Of a DNA stretch of 64,000 bases, positions 54,987-63,776 are shown piece by piece. How positions within the stretch are numbered: position 1 is the first letter of the stretch; the number at the start of each line of letters is the position of its first letter. Below the pieces are notes generated by a model. That model ran no database searches, had not been told where the DNA came from, and saw only the letters and a list, made by a program, of their open reading frames with translations. The position numbers were made by a program, and so were the translations under genes. Source of the stretch: a virus; IMG/VR virus record IMGVR_UViG_3300035156_000206, positions 62,001-126,000 of that record; one strand, 5' to 3'.

Positions 54987-55274
54987 ATGTTGCTTAACGA
55001 ACTCACAGATATGCAGGTAGCTGGTGCATTTATCGACAAGGACATGACACAACGTCGTGTTGACAATGCTAAGACGCCTCAGCAGTTGGCCAAAGAACGC
55101 GGTGCTCAAATCACCGCCGATAAGGTCAGCAAGGACCCTCTGAAGATTCGGATTGCCCAGTTGCGTCAGCAACTGGCAGCTCTGATGATTCAAGACCAGA
55201 AGAAAACACAGGATGCGGCAAAACTTGGTGGAGCTCAATTGGGAGCTGCGCCTGGTGGTGTAGCACAACCGTAA
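54987..55274 (+). CDS. Small helical protein of unknown function
   Basis: Encodes 95 residues from ATG at 54987 (GGGGGT upstream). Helical, basic/Gln-rich (IRIAQLRQQLAALMIQDQKKTQDAAKLGG) with a Gly/Ala/Pro tail. Lies between the core-like protein and the nuclease and probably belongs to head assembly. Its stop overlaps the next start (TAATG). Confidence 0.6.
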   Translation: MLLNELTDMQVAGAFIDKDMTQRRVDNAKTPQQLAKERGAQITADKVSKDPLKIRIAQLRQQLAALMIQDQKKTQDAAKLGGAQLGAAPGGVAQP

Positions 55275-55951
55275 TGAAGAAGCGGTTCAACCATACCCCG
55301 ATCACAGATACCGATCTCGATGCTTACATGAAGCATGGACTTCGGTTCTATGTGACACCCGAAGGCGATTATCCGTCCATTACAACCATCTTAGGCGGAA
55401 CAGCTGACAAGGGATGGTTGGATAGCTGGAGAACGTCACTTGGTGCATCAAAGGCTGATGCTGAGACACAACGCTGTGCTGATCGTGGCACAGCGGTCCA
55501 CCTATTGGCCGAAAAGTATCTCCAGAACGACGAGAACTATGACGCTAAGCAGCGGTACGAGAACGTCAAGCTGTTCAACCAGATCAAGATTCACGTCAAC
55601 AAGATCAACAACATTCTGGGCCAAGAGATTGCTTTGTATAGCACTCTACTAAGGCTTGCTGGGCGTTGCGATGTGATTGCTGAATACGATGGAGTGCTGT
55701 CGATCATCGACTTCAAGACATCGAATGGCAACAAAGACACGCACATGATCGAAGACTACTTCCTGCAATGTACGGCATATTCGCTGATGTTCGAAGAGAT
55801 GTTTGGTATTACGATTGACCAGATTGTGGTCATCATCTCTGTCGAAAAAGGACTCAGTGGTCAGGTTTTCAAACGTGACCGTGCTCCTTACATCACACCA
55901 CTAATTAAAAGGGCTAAGAAATTCCATGAATCAAGAAAAACCAAAGGCTGA
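55274..55951 (+). CDS. PD-(D/E)xK exonuclease (RecB-like)
   Basis: Encodes 225 residues. Motifs: DRGTAVHLLAEKYL (His76), AGRCDVIAEYDGVLSIIDFKTSN with Asp133, Asp146 and Lys148 as catalytic residues, and DYFLQCTAYSLMFEE (Q-x-x-x-Y). This is the RecB-family exonuclease fold found in many T4-like phages. It probably degrades or processes DNA ends during packaging or recombination; the placement in a head-gene cluster is notable. Confidence 0.85.
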   Translation: MKKRFNHTPITDTDLDAYMKHGLRFYVTPEGDYPSITTILGGTADKGWLDSWRTSLGASKADAETQRCADRGTAVHLLAEKYLQNDENYDAKQRYENVKLFNQIKIHVNKINNILGQEIALYSTLLRLAGRCDVIAEYDGVLSIIDFKTSNGNKDTHMIEDYFLQCTAYSLMFEEMFGITIDQIVVIISVEKGLSGQVFKRDRAPYITPLIKRAKKFHESRKTKG

Positions 55952-56654
55952 GCGTTACTACCCAGCAGAAGAAGCAGAGAAGGAAGACCCAAAGGATAGC
56001 CATGTTGGTGTTAATCTAGACATCACTCTGACTGGCTTCAATGGTGACCAACCGATCCGTGCAAAGATTGACACTGGTGCTCAGGCATCCAGTCTCCACG
56101 GAGAGAACATCAAAGTGGTATCAAGCGATGTAGAAGGATCCAGCTACGTATCGTTCTCGTACGGCGAGTTCCAGTACAAGATGCGCGTGGATAGCTTCCA
56201 AGCGATCACCAGTGCTGATGGCGGAACCGTCAACCGGCCTGTTGTGTGTATTTCAGCACGCATCCACGGTAAGTACATCGAAGGTGCTAGATTCAACCTG
56301 AACGATCGTGGAAACATGGACTACCCCGTTCTGATCGGTCTAGACTTGATTAAGACGGCTGGACTGACTATCGATCCAAGTATGTCAGAGATGGAAGTAT
56401 CCTTTGGGCCAAACGGCTTTGAAAAGGTAGAAGGATCTGATGAATCTGACGCCGTCCCAGATGCTGGGAGTGATTCCGTTGACATTTCATCTGATGTAAA
56501 GGATAATGATGTTTACAGTGATATTTCGCTCGCAAAGATCATGACTGAATGGTTGGCGGCAAATAAACACAAGACAGTGCAAGAAGTGTTTGCACATTTG
56601 TTTTTAATCGACGGCCCTAAACCAGCCACAGACTTTAATGACCCAACAAAGTAA
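55926..56654 (+). CDS. Retropepsin-like aspartic protease (RimK-associated type)
   Basis: Encodes 242 residues. After an acidic leader, the central domain has AKIDTGAQASSLHG (47-60) with the D-T-G-A active-site turn, a flap-like strand region, then NLNDRGNMDYPVLIGLDLI. This matches the single-domain retropepsin-like family often annotated as ATP-dependent zinc protease. The C-terminal 70 residues are acidic and probably separate. Encoded among capsid genes, it is a candidate head-maturation protease; that is inference. It overlaps both neighbours. Confidence 0.75.
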   Translation: MNQEKPKAERYYPAEEAEKEDPKDSHVGVNLDITLTGFNGDQPIRAKIDTGAQASSLHGENIKVVSSDVEGSSYVSFSYGEFQYKMRVDSFQAITSADGGTVNRPVVCISARIHGKYIEGARFNLNDRGNMDYPVLIGLDLIKTAGLTIDPSMSEMEVSFGPNGFEKVEGSDESDAVPDAGSDSVDISSDVKDNDVYSDISLAKIMTEWLAANKHKTVQEVFAHLFLIDGPKPATDFNDPTK

Positions 56655-57264
56655 ATCGCCCTTCTATGTGATCCCCGAATTCATTTCGCCCTTGATGTGC
56701 GAAGAAATTGTGGATCAGCTAGATTTCATTGTGCCAGACGTTAGCCCGTCTGGCGCACTTTTGCCGTCTGTCAAGACAGAGGCTGATTATGAAGCTTACC
56801 TGTTTGGTCAGTTTCTGAAGTATAAGGATTCGATTGCTGCCTACTTCGACAGCGATCACAGAGCAACATCAGAATTCACCTTCACGTGGTACCCAACTGG
56901 TGCCCATGAGCCAATGCACGCCGAAAACAGCATCTACCAAAATGGAAAATGGTTTCGTGTGAAAGATCGTGACCTCACGTGTGTATTGTTCCTCTCGGAC
57001 TACCAGGACAAACCACCATTTGATGATGAGTACGAGGTCTATGGTGGGAAGCTTGAATTCCCACAGCATGGCTTCGGTTTCAATCCACAGCGGGGTACTC
57101 TCGTTGTGTTTCCAAGCGTCCCACAGTTTGTCAATGGGATCGCACCCATCTTAGCAGGTAGCTTATATCTGGCTAAGTTTCACTTCGCTACAAAGACTCC
57201 GCTCATGTACGATCCTCGGAAGTTTCCTGGAAACTACACGACTTGGCTGAGAGAATTCGAGTAG
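56638..57264 (+). CDS. 2OG-Fe(II) oxygenase-fold protein, distal His apparently missing
   Basis: Encodes 208 residues. FYVIPEFISPLMCEEIVDQL opens a prolyl-4-hydroxylase-like double-stranded helix: YPTGAHEPMHAEN (HxE at 94-96, where HxD/E binds iron), DLTCVLFLSDY, EVYGGKLEFPQHGFGFNPQRGTLVVFPS. The position expected for the second iron His reads VPQFVNGIAP (Asn166) and the 2OG-binding Arg position reads GSLYL. It therefore looks like an inactive or altered family member, perhaps a structural protein. Confidence 0.68.
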   Translation: MTQQSKSPFYVIPEFISPLMCEEIVDQLDFIVPDVSPSGALLPSVKTEADYEAYLFGQFLKYKDSIAAYFDSDHRATSEFTFTWYPTGAHEPMHAENSIYQNGKWFRVKDRDLTCVLFLSDYQDKPPFDDEYEVYGGKLEFPQHGFGFNPQRGTLVVFPSVPQFVNGIAPILAGSLYLAKFHFATKTPLMYDPRKFPGNYTTWLREFE

Positions 57265-57284
57265 CATAACAATTAGGAGGTAGT

Positions 57285-57959
57285 ATGTCAACTCTTATTA
57301 CTAAGAGGTCGCAATTCCTTTGCGCCAAATTTTTGATAGGTGTTACGTTAGTTACATCATTAACCACATTTCCAGGTATGGTCCACTCGGAAACAACCCA
57401 AATTAACGACCTGTTTGAAACATTCGTAGCAAAGTTCCGGCTTACGAATGTGCAAGTGACCAATCTCAAGTTGGTTAAGGAACGAGCCAAAAACCCAGAG
57501 GCGCTTCAAGGTATCATGTTGCAGGAGAGCGGTGCTGGACTCAACACTCGATCGTCTGGTGGTTGTCACGGACCATTCCAGATCAAGACGAGTACCGCGG
57601 TGGGTTTCCTGAAAGGGAACGACGAAGTACGCACTTTGTACTTTGGGAATAGTAATCCTACGCCTAAGCTAGTTGCATCGAAACTGAAAAATGATGTACT
57701 ATTCAGTATCGACGTTGCTGACGGGTTATACGCAGGATCACTAGAAAGAAGCAAGGACCATAATCGTGCACTCATGGCTTACAACCAAGGAGAACGCAGA
57801 ATGATGATCGAGCGGAATCCTACAAGATTCAAGTATGTACGCGAAGTATCAGCGAAGATTCAGAACATTATTAAGCCTTTCAATGCTGCACTGGCTCAAC
57901 CTGCTCCTCCCGCTGATATGGTGACAACCTTAGAAACCATCAAGGAGGTGCTCTTCTAA
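57285..57959 (+). CDS. Lytic transglycosylase-like protein with signal peptide
   Basis: Encodes 224 residues with TAGGAGGTAGT before the ATG. Signal peptide about 1-34. The SLT domain shows GIMLQESGAGLNTRSSGGCHGPFQIKT with predicted catalytic Glu81, and ALMAYNQGERRM. Placement in the late head cluster rather than beside the holin suggests a virion-associated or second lysis enzyme. It differs in sequence from the enzyme at 42369. Confidence 0.8.
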   Translation: MSTLITKRSQFLCAKFLIGVTLVTSLTTFPGMVHSETTQINDLFETFVAKFRLTNVQVTNLKLVKERAKNPEALQGIMLQESGAGLNTRSSGGCHGPFQIKTSTAVGFLKGNDEVRTLYFGNSNPTPKLVASKLKNDVLFSIDVADGLYAGSLERSKDHNRALMAYNQGERRMMIERNPTRFKYVREVSAKIQNIIKPFNAALAQPAPPADMVTTLETIKEVLF

Positions 57960-57967
57960 GGAACAGT

Positions 57968-59155
57968 ATGTCACGTCTCACCCAAGTCAAACATGGCTTA
58001 AAGCAAATCTCCCAAGGCACCCAGCGTGTCTTGGGTCTCACGAAGATCATGTCTCTTCTGAGCCCTTATTTCAAATCCCTATCGAAAAATACCTCTGTTG
58101 GTTACGCCCAGATTGCTGAAGGCGTCAAGCACATCTTTGGTCAAACTAAGGACCAGCTCCGTGACAAGTGGCTCCACCGTCTGATGGTCGACATGGATGA
58201 AAAGAAGCGTAAAGATTGGTTCTCCGTCTATCAAAACTGGTATCGTTATTACCACGATGAAGCAGCCGGTCGTCTCCTCCATGAGCGATCCAGTCGTTGT
58301 CCGTTTACAGCCAAAGAGTTTGTTGCTTTGGCGCATGGCATCATGCAAGGTCTTGGCACCTCCAAGCTAATTGGAGTACAACCTTTCATTGCATCCCATG
58401 GGCTTGTGTATCGGATGGGATTTGTTATGCCTGAGGTGGAACCGGTTGAACAGGTAGAAAATCCATCAGCTCTTGATCATGTTCCAGCGAATCCTCATTC
58501 ATTTGAGTTCCAGGGCAGGTTCGAAATCACCTCCAATACAATCGAGACTCGCTATAGGAAACTGGCGGCCCGGGTACACTACGATGCTTCACAAGTAACA
58601 GAATCAGATCAGAAGCAGTTGATCCTAGCATTTTTGGCATCGGACATCGCTATGGATATCGATCAAGAACACCTGTCCAACATCGAAGATTTGGCTATTC
58701 CAACCGAAGATTTGCCAGACCACTACCTAGCAGTAGGCATTTGCAAGGCTTCTAACCAAATCGCACAACGTGCCCGTCGTGGTGCTGGCAACTGGGCGAT
58801 CGTTAGTGCTAAAGCAAAAGCCGTGTTGCAGGAAAGCCGAGCAGTAAAATGGTTTGATCAGCCTACCGAAAGTGGCATTTTGACTCACATTGGTACTCTC
58901 AATGATACTATTGCCTTGTACGAGCGTAATGATCTGAACCCTGGCGAGCCGTATGGCAGTGATGTGTTGGTTGGGTACAAAGGATCGTCTGATGTCGATG
59001 CTGGTTACATATTTGCTCCACAGATTCCCGCTGCGATGTCTGGGGTGCTGATTGACCCCAACACATTCCAGCCAGTGTGGTCAATGATGACACGCTATGG
59101 TACCTACAAGTCTAAAGATGCCGAGAACTACTTCACAAAGTTCAATCTGATCTAA
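57968..59155 (+). CDS. T4 gp23/gp24-like capsid protein
   Basis: Encodes 395 residues. The C-terminal half carries the gp23/gp24 signature: NQIAQRARRGAGNWAIVSAKAKAVL (about 265-289), YGSDVLVGYKGSSDVDAGYIFAPQIPAAMSG and DPNTFQPVWSMMTRYGTYKSKDAENY. This is the HK97-fold core that builds the head shell. The N-terminal 60 residues are basic and helical and may be a processed propeptide. Whether it is the major or the vertex protein cannot be settled here. It closes the late head cluster. Confidence 0.82.
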   Translation: MSRLTQVKHGLKQISQGTQRVLGLTKIMSLLSPYFKSLSKNTSVGYAQIAEGVKHIFGQTKDQLRDKWLHRLMVDMDEKKRKDWFSVYQNWYRYYHDEAAGRLLHERSSRCPFTAKEFVALAHGIMQGLGTSKLIGVQPFIASHGLVYRMGFVMPEVEPVEQVENPSALDHVPANPHSFEFQGRFEITSNTIETRYRKLAARVHYDASQVTESDQKQLILAFLASDIAMDIDQEHLSNIEDLAIPTEDLPDHYLAVGICKASNQIAQRARRGAGNWAIVSAKAKAVLQESRAVKWFDQPTESGILTHIGTLNDTIALYERNDLNPGEPYGSDVLVGYKGSSDVDAGYIFAPQIPAAMSGVLIDPNTFQPVWSMMTRYGTYKSKDAENYFTKFNLI

Positions 59156-59158
59156 TTG

Positions 59159-59187
59159 TTGCATTTGTTCGTGTTCTGTTCTATACT
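59159..59187 (+). promoter_or_regulatory. Sigma70-like promoter
   Basis: TTGCAT (59159-59164), 17-bp spacer, TATACT (59182-59187), 37 bases before the ATG at 59225. Confidence 0.7.
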
Positions 59188-59224
59188 GTGTGTTCTCAAT
59201 AAACAACACCTGTATAGGACAAAC

Positions 59225-59578
59225 ATGAGCATCGAAGAAAACCCAGCAATCACCAGTATCTCCAACCCAGCGGATCGTAAGAAACTCCGCGGTATGCTGG
59301 AAGAGATCATCGTCGTGTTCTACCGCCAAGAGGCAGACAAGACTGCCATCAAGGTAATCAAGGATGAAATCAAGAAGCAGTTCAACCTCTCCCCTAAGCA
59401 TGCCGGCGCCCTAGCCCGTACCATGTACAAGGACAACTTCGAAGAAGTTCAAGCGTCACAGAGCGACTTCGAAACACTGTACGAGAACATCGTTCGTGGT
59501 TTCACCCCAGCGAAAGCTGAATTTAAGAGCACCGATCAAGCAGACGATTCGGACGACGGCGACGATTCTGACGAATAA
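59225..59578 (+). CDS. DsbA-like dsDNA-binding protein
   Basis: Encodes 117 residues from ATG at 59225 (AGGAC upstream; an upstream frame lies before the promoter). LEEIIVVFYRQEADKTAIKVIKDEIKKQFNLSPKHAGALARTMYKDNFEEVQASQSDFETLYENI follows the shape and spacing of T4 DsbA, a small protein that binds DNA near late promoters. The C-terminus is very acidic (DDSDDGDDSDE). A role in late transcription or DNA handling is inferred. Confidence 0.6.
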   Translation: MSIEENPAITSISNPADRKKLRGMLEEIIVVFYRQEADKTAIKVIKDEIKKQFNLSPKHAGALARTMYKDNFEEVQASQSDFETLYENIVRGFTPAKAEFKSTDQADDSDDGDDSDE

Positions 59579-59582
59579 ATAC

Positions 59583-59606
59583 AAGAGGACGCTCCGGCGT
59601 CCTTTT
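59583..59606 (+). terminator. Rho-independent terminator
   Basis: AAGAGGACGC (59583-59592), TCCG loop, GCGTCCTTTTT (59597-59607). An AATAAATAC box (59575-59582) just upstream might serve the next gene. Confidence 0.88.
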
Positions 59607-59622
59607 TAACTGAGATAACCAA

Positions 59623-59838
59623 ATGTTTACACCAAGATTCGATGAAAAAGCATTTTTAGAAAACTTGCTGCTAGATGAAAGCCGTGATGCATATCAAAGC
59701 ATGAGTCCCGCTCAGCGAGCTGTCGTCCATAAGGCTTATCTGTGTGGTCACGCTAAGTGTCTCCACTTTGTGAAGACGCAAAGTGGTGGCAAGATAGGTA
59801 GTATGACCTGGGTTGAAGCAGCACCCAAACCTGTTTAA
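59623..59838 (+). CDS. Small protein of unknown function
   Basis: Encodes 71 residues: helical FDEKAFLENLLLDESRDAYQSMSPAQRAVVHKAYLCGHAKCLHFVKTQSG. Two Cys and two His (CGHAKCLH) could bind zinc. Sits between DsbA-like and DNA polymerase genes. No family recognised. Confidence 0.58.
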   Translation: MFTPRFDEKAFLENLLLDESRDAYQSMSPAQRAVVHKAYLCGHAKCLHFVKTQSGGKIGSMTWVEAAPKPV

Positions 59839-59859
59839 CTGCAACACAAAGGCTAATTG

Positions 59860-62553
59860 ATGAGTTATATTTCCACATGGCGCAATCGGGATACGATTGT
59901 CGTTTGGGAACGTACCGAAGAAGGCCGCATCACAAAGAACTACCCTTCCCCGTACTACTTCTACATTGAGAACCCTGACGGCAAGTTTAAGTCGATCTTC
60001 GGCAAGAACCTTAGCCGCCTAAAGTTCAAGACGCAGGATGAATTCAAGGAAGCTGTTCAAGAATGCTTGGATGATGACATCCCTGTATACGAGTCTGACA
60101 TTGGTCCAGACTTGAAAGTGCTTGCGACGCACTACTTCGAAGTTGAGCCACCGAAGCTGAATACCACACTGTTAGACATTGAGGTCGATTACGACCCATT
60201 GATTGGTTTCAGCTCGATCACCAACCCTTACGCTCCTATCAACGCGATTGCGTTACACCACTACTGGTCTAAAGAATCAGTCGTGTATGCTGTACCCCCA
60301 CCACACTGGGATCCAAGTACCTTCGATGAGTCGCTGCGACTCCTGTCGAAGATCGTTATATGCAAGAACGAACGTGAGCTGTTGCAGCACATGCTGCGTG
60401 AATTCAAAGACTCTGACTGCCTATCTGGCTGGAACAGCGACTTCTTTGACTTGCCGTACATTTGTAAGCGCATTGAGCTCGTGCTCGGTAAGACAGAGCT
60501 TGACAAGATGTCCTTTCCAAACTGTGGCAAGAACACAGTTCGTTGGCGCGAAGTTGAGAAGTTTGGTAAGATCTCACACACGGTAGAACTGCGTGGCCGG
60601 ATCAAGCTCGACTATATGGAACTGTTCAAGAAGTACGAGATGGACAAGCGAGCCAATTACAAGTTGGAAACCATTGCTGAAGAGATCTTACCAGAGCTGA
60701 AGAAGCTGACGTACGATGGATCACTGGCTCAACTGTACCGCAACGACTTCAACCATTTCATTCGATACAACATTCGAGATACGGAGATTCTGAAGGGCTT
60801 TGAAGACAAGCTCGGTTACATCGACTTGGCTAACGTAATGTATCACTCCGCATGTGGTCAAGCCTCACAAGTGTTCGGTACTGTGCGTCTAGCTGACTTA
60901 TCGATTATCAACTACTGTCACAACACCATGAACGTAAAAGTTCCTGACTGGGTGGCAAAGGAAGACGGTTCAATTGAAGGAGCTATTGTGCTGTTGCCTC
61001 AAGTAGGCATGCACGATTGGACGGGATCTGTCGACATTGGATCCCTGTATCCATCAGCTATCCGAAGCATTAACATCTCACCTGAGACATTGGTCGCACA
61101 GTTTTCTGCTAAGGCAGATGCGTGGTTAGCCATTGCCAAAGGTCTGGATACTGAACTTCTGTTGGAGTACAATGATGGTAGCACTGAGCTGCACACTGCA
61201 GATGAATGGCGCACAATCATTCATGATAACAAGTGGGCTGTGTCAGGGTACGGAACGATCTTTAGGCAGGACAAACAAGGCGTAGTTCCAGCACTGCTAA
61301 CCGATTGGTTCTCAACTCGTAAGAAGTACCAGAAGTTGAAAGTCGAATGGGGCGACAAATATCGTGAGTTGGAGAAGCTGGGCTTGAAGGATACGCCCGA
61401 GTACGAAGAGGCTAAGATGAAGACAGCCTACTTCGATCGCTTGCAGTATGTCTACAAGATCAAACTGAACTCGACTTATGGTGCGTTGACCAACTATCGA
61501 TTCCGGTTCTTTGACCTGCGTACGGGTGAATCAACGACTGCAACTGGTCGACAGATTCTGTTCCACCAGGTCCGCAAGATTGCTGAGACATTGGATGGTA
61601 ATTATGATGTGGATTTCCCACAGTACAATACTACCAAAGACTGCGACGAGAAAGGCATGCCACACCACTTAGCTCTTCACGGTCCTAAGTTCAATGGCGA
61701 GTTCCAAACAGAATCAGTCATCTATGGCGACACTGACTCTTGTTACTTCCTTACACACGCGGATAACGAGGCAGATGCGATTAAAATGGCGGACTACGTT
61801 GCAGATGTTGTCAACAAGTCTTTCCAGGAATTCATGCAGAGGTCGTTCTTGTGTCACCCAGGCTTTGATAACCTGATTAAGGCAGGCCGTGAAGTGGTGT
61901 CTGATCGTGGGATCTTTGTCGATAAGAAGCGGTATGTACTTCACCTAGTGAACCTGGACGGCAAGCCTGTTGATAAACTGAAGGTGATGGGTCTTGAAAT
62001 GCGTAAGACCACTACTCCAAAGGTCATCCAGAACTTCTTGAAAGAGATCGTATCACGCATCCTTCGCGGCGAAGACTGGGACGAAATCAATGATCAGATC
62101 ATTGAATATCGTGACCATGTTGTCACCAAGATGGATTTGCTGGATATTGGACTTCCTAAGGGTTGCAACAAGATGGAGGAGTATGCTCTCAAGAAGGCAG
62201 CTGGCAGGGACTCAACAGGGAAGAAGTACACTATTCCTGGACACGTTGCTGCTGCACTGCACTACAACGAGGCGCTGAAGATATATGGCGACTTGGAGAG
62301 CCCAGAGATTGTTTCAGAGATGAAGGTGAAGGTGTTCTACTTGGACAAGCCCGTAAATGGTTTCAAGAGCATTGCACTGCCAACAGATCTGGATCGAGCT
62401 CCTGATTGGTTTACAGAGAACTTCAATATCAACCGTGGCGATCACGCACAACGATTGATTGACAATAATCTAGGCCACATCTTTAAAGCGATCGGCAAAG
62501 AAGTACCAACAAGACAAACACTGCTGTTTAACAGCCTCTACAGCTTCGAATAG
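59860..62553 (+). CDS. DNA polymerase, family B (T4 gp43 type)
   Basis: Replicative polymerase with proofreading. The 897-residue protein (from ATG 59860; a TTG one codon earlier is possible) has ExoI LLDIEVD (near 105), ExoII WNSDFFDLPYI (near 190) and ExoIII YNIRDTEIL (near 302). The polymerase motifs are A, SVDIGSLYPSAIRSI (near 392), B, KLNSTYGALTNYRF, and C, YGDTDSCYF (near 621). Length matches T4 gp43 (898). The last residues, RQTLLFNSLYSFE, probably bind the clamp encoded next door. Confidence 0.97.
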   Translation: MSYISTWRNRDTIVVWERTEEGRITKNYPSPYYFYIENPDGKFKSIFGKNLSRLKFKTQDEFKEAVQECLDDDIPVYESDIGPDLKVLATHYFEVEPPKLNTTLLDIEVDYDPLIGFSSITNPYAPINAIALHHYWSKESVVYAVPPPHWDPSTFDESLRLLSKIVICKNERELLQHMLREFKDSDCLSGWNSDFFDLPYICKRIELVLGKTELDKMSFPNCGKNTVRWREVEKFGKISHTVELRGRIKLDYMELFKKYEMDKRANYKLETIAEEILPELKKLTYDGSLAQLYRNDFNHFIRYNIRDTEILKGFEDKLGYIDLANVMYHSACGQASQVFGTVRLADLSIINYCHNTMNVKVPDWVAKEDGSIEGAIVLLPQVGMHDWTGSVDIGSLYPSAIRSINISPETLVAQFSAKADAWLAIAKGLDTELLLEYNDGSTELHTADEWRTIIHDNKWAVSGYGTIFRQDKQGVVPALLTDWFSTRKKYQKLKVEWGDKYRELEKLGLKDTPEYEEAKMKTAYFDRLQYVYKIKLNSTYGALTNYRFRFFDLRTGESTTATGRQILFHQVRKIAETLDGNYDVDFPQYNTTKDCDEKGMPHHLALHGPKFNGEFQTESVIYGDTDSCYFLTHADNEADAIKMADYVADVVNKSFQEFMQRSFLCHPGFDNLIKAGREVVSDRGIFVDKKRYVLHLVNLDGKPVDKLKVMGLEMRKTTTPKVIQNFLKEIVSRILRGEDWDEINDQIIEYRDHVVTKMDLLDIGLPKGCNKMEEYALKKAAGRDSTGKKYTIPGHVAAALHYNEALKIYGDLESPEIVSEMKVKVFYLDKPVNGFKSIALPTDLDRAPDWFTENFNINRGDHAQRLIDNNLGHIFKAIGKEVPTRQTLLFNSLYSFE

Positions 62554-62560
62554 GCAACAA

Positions 62561-63298
62561 ATGAAACAAACAATTAAACTAAGCCCTGACCTGGTTGCAT
62601 ATATCAAGAAGGTCCTAAAGACCGCACAAGTCCTAAAGTTTGAGGATATTGTGATTGGTCGTGATATGGTACGTGGGTGCAATCCGGTTCGTACTGCTGT
62701 GATTGTCGATCTGGATGTTCCAGAGCTGCCATTCGAAGGCATTGGCATTGGTGGTGTAGGACGACTGTTGACCCGTATGGGTCTGATGGAGAACTACACT
62801 GCCGAAGTCGAGCTGGTGAACAACTTCGTGATGAATTTGGAACTGAAGGTCAAGGGAATGTCAGTGAAATATCGCTGTGCGAACCCGAATGCAATCAAGT
62901 CTCCAAAGTCTCTCAAGGACGTTGATGGTTGGACAATGGAGCTCAGTCCAGAAGTGATTGCTCAGCTCACCAAGGGCGCGGCTGCAATGGGTTGTGAGAT
63001 CATCACATTCAAAGTGGTCGAAGATGAGTGCTCACTGACTATGGTCGACTCAAACCGCGACTCATACACCCAGGAATTTCAGGGATATATAGAATCACTG
63101 TTCGGTCACGAAGACACTAGTTCGTTCACGTTCCATTATGACTTGCCTACGCTGCTGAACGTGCTGAAGTTCTGTGACAAGCCAAAGAAGGTTGAGGGAC
63201 CAGAAGGCTCCCTCAAAGTAGTAATCGGTCAAGGTGGATCAATGGTTTGCACCTTGAATTCAATCAAAGTCAGTGTCGCTCCGAGGTCAGTATTATGA
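62561..63298 (+). CDS. DNA sliding clamp-like protein (T4 gp45 type)
   Basis: Encodes 245 residues, 7 bases after the polymerase. Begins IKLSPDLVAYIKKVLKTAQVLKF, the first helix and strand of gp45. The repeating beta-alpha pattern (TAVIVDLDVPELPFEGI, TAEVELVNNFVMNLELKVKG, ELSPEVIAQLTKGAAAMGC) matches a two-domain clamp half. T4 gp45 has 228 residues. Adjacent location strongly supports the call. Clamp loader genes are not in the window. Confidence 0.68.
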   Translation: MKQTIKLSPDLVAYIKKVLKTAQVLKFEDIVIGRDMVRGCNPVRTAVIVDLDVPELPFEGIGIGGVGRLLTRMGLMENYTAEVELVNNFVMNLELKVKGMSVKYRCANPNAIKSPKSLKDVDGWTMELSPEVIAQLTKGAAAMGCEIITFKVVEDECSLTMVDSNRDSYTQEFQGYIESLFGHEDTSSFTFHYDLPTLLNVLKFCDKPKKVEGPEGSLKVVIGQGGSMVCTLNSIKVSVAPRSVL

Positions 63299-63492
63299 AC
63301 ATCGCAATGGTATTTCTGGTTTTCTGGGTCAATGGTGCAACTATGCCTACGGCCAAATTCATTCGCAGCTTTCCTGATATGGACTCCTGCACTAAAGCAA
63401 AAGAGATTGGGAAGCGAGACCCTGACCTCAAAGATGGCTTAGCTTGCATACAAATCCTGGGTACCTTGCCTGATGCTGGCGAACCATTCTAA
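63295..63492 (+). CDS. Small protein with N-terminal hydrophobic segment
   Basis: Encodes 65 residues from ATG at 63295, overlapping the clamp stop (ATGA). Hydrophobic N-terminus (NIAMVFLVFWVNGAT) is a probable signal or anchor. Two cysteines (SCTKAKE...LACIQ) may be bridged outside. No family recognised. Confidence 0.58.
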   Translation: MNIAMVFLVFWVNGATMPTAKFIRSFPDMDSCTKAKEIGKRDPDLKDGLACIQILGTLPDAGEPF

Positions 63493-63512
63493 TTACACAG
63501 TAAGGACATACA

Positions 63513-63776
63513 ATGTTTAAATATATGAAATCCATCCCTGAGCGCTTCGTCCGTTGGTTCGAGCGCCGCAAATACAAACACTCAAGCGAGCCTTGGATCT
63601 CGATCATTGGCGACGTTGAAGATGCCAAGAAAGGCCTAAAGCTGGATATGGATTGGAATGATGCGTTCATCCAATACCTACGCCAGAATGGCATCATCGG
63701 CATCTCTGATGAAGAAGTGGTAGCTCGTTGGATCACCACCCTCCACTCACAACTGTTAGATGAGAGTGATGAATAA
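63513..63776 (+). CDS. Small protein of unknown function
   Basis: Encodes 87 residues: basic start (FKYMKSIPERFVRWFERRKYKHS), acidic end (DESDE). A compact alpha/beta core lies between. Its stop overlaps the exonuclease start (TAATG), so it is co-expressed with replication genes. Confidence 0.6.
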   Translation: MFKYMKSIPERFVRWFERRKYKHSSEPWISIIGDVEDAKKGLKLDMDWNDAFIQYLRQNGIIGISDEEVVARWITTLHSQLLDESDE

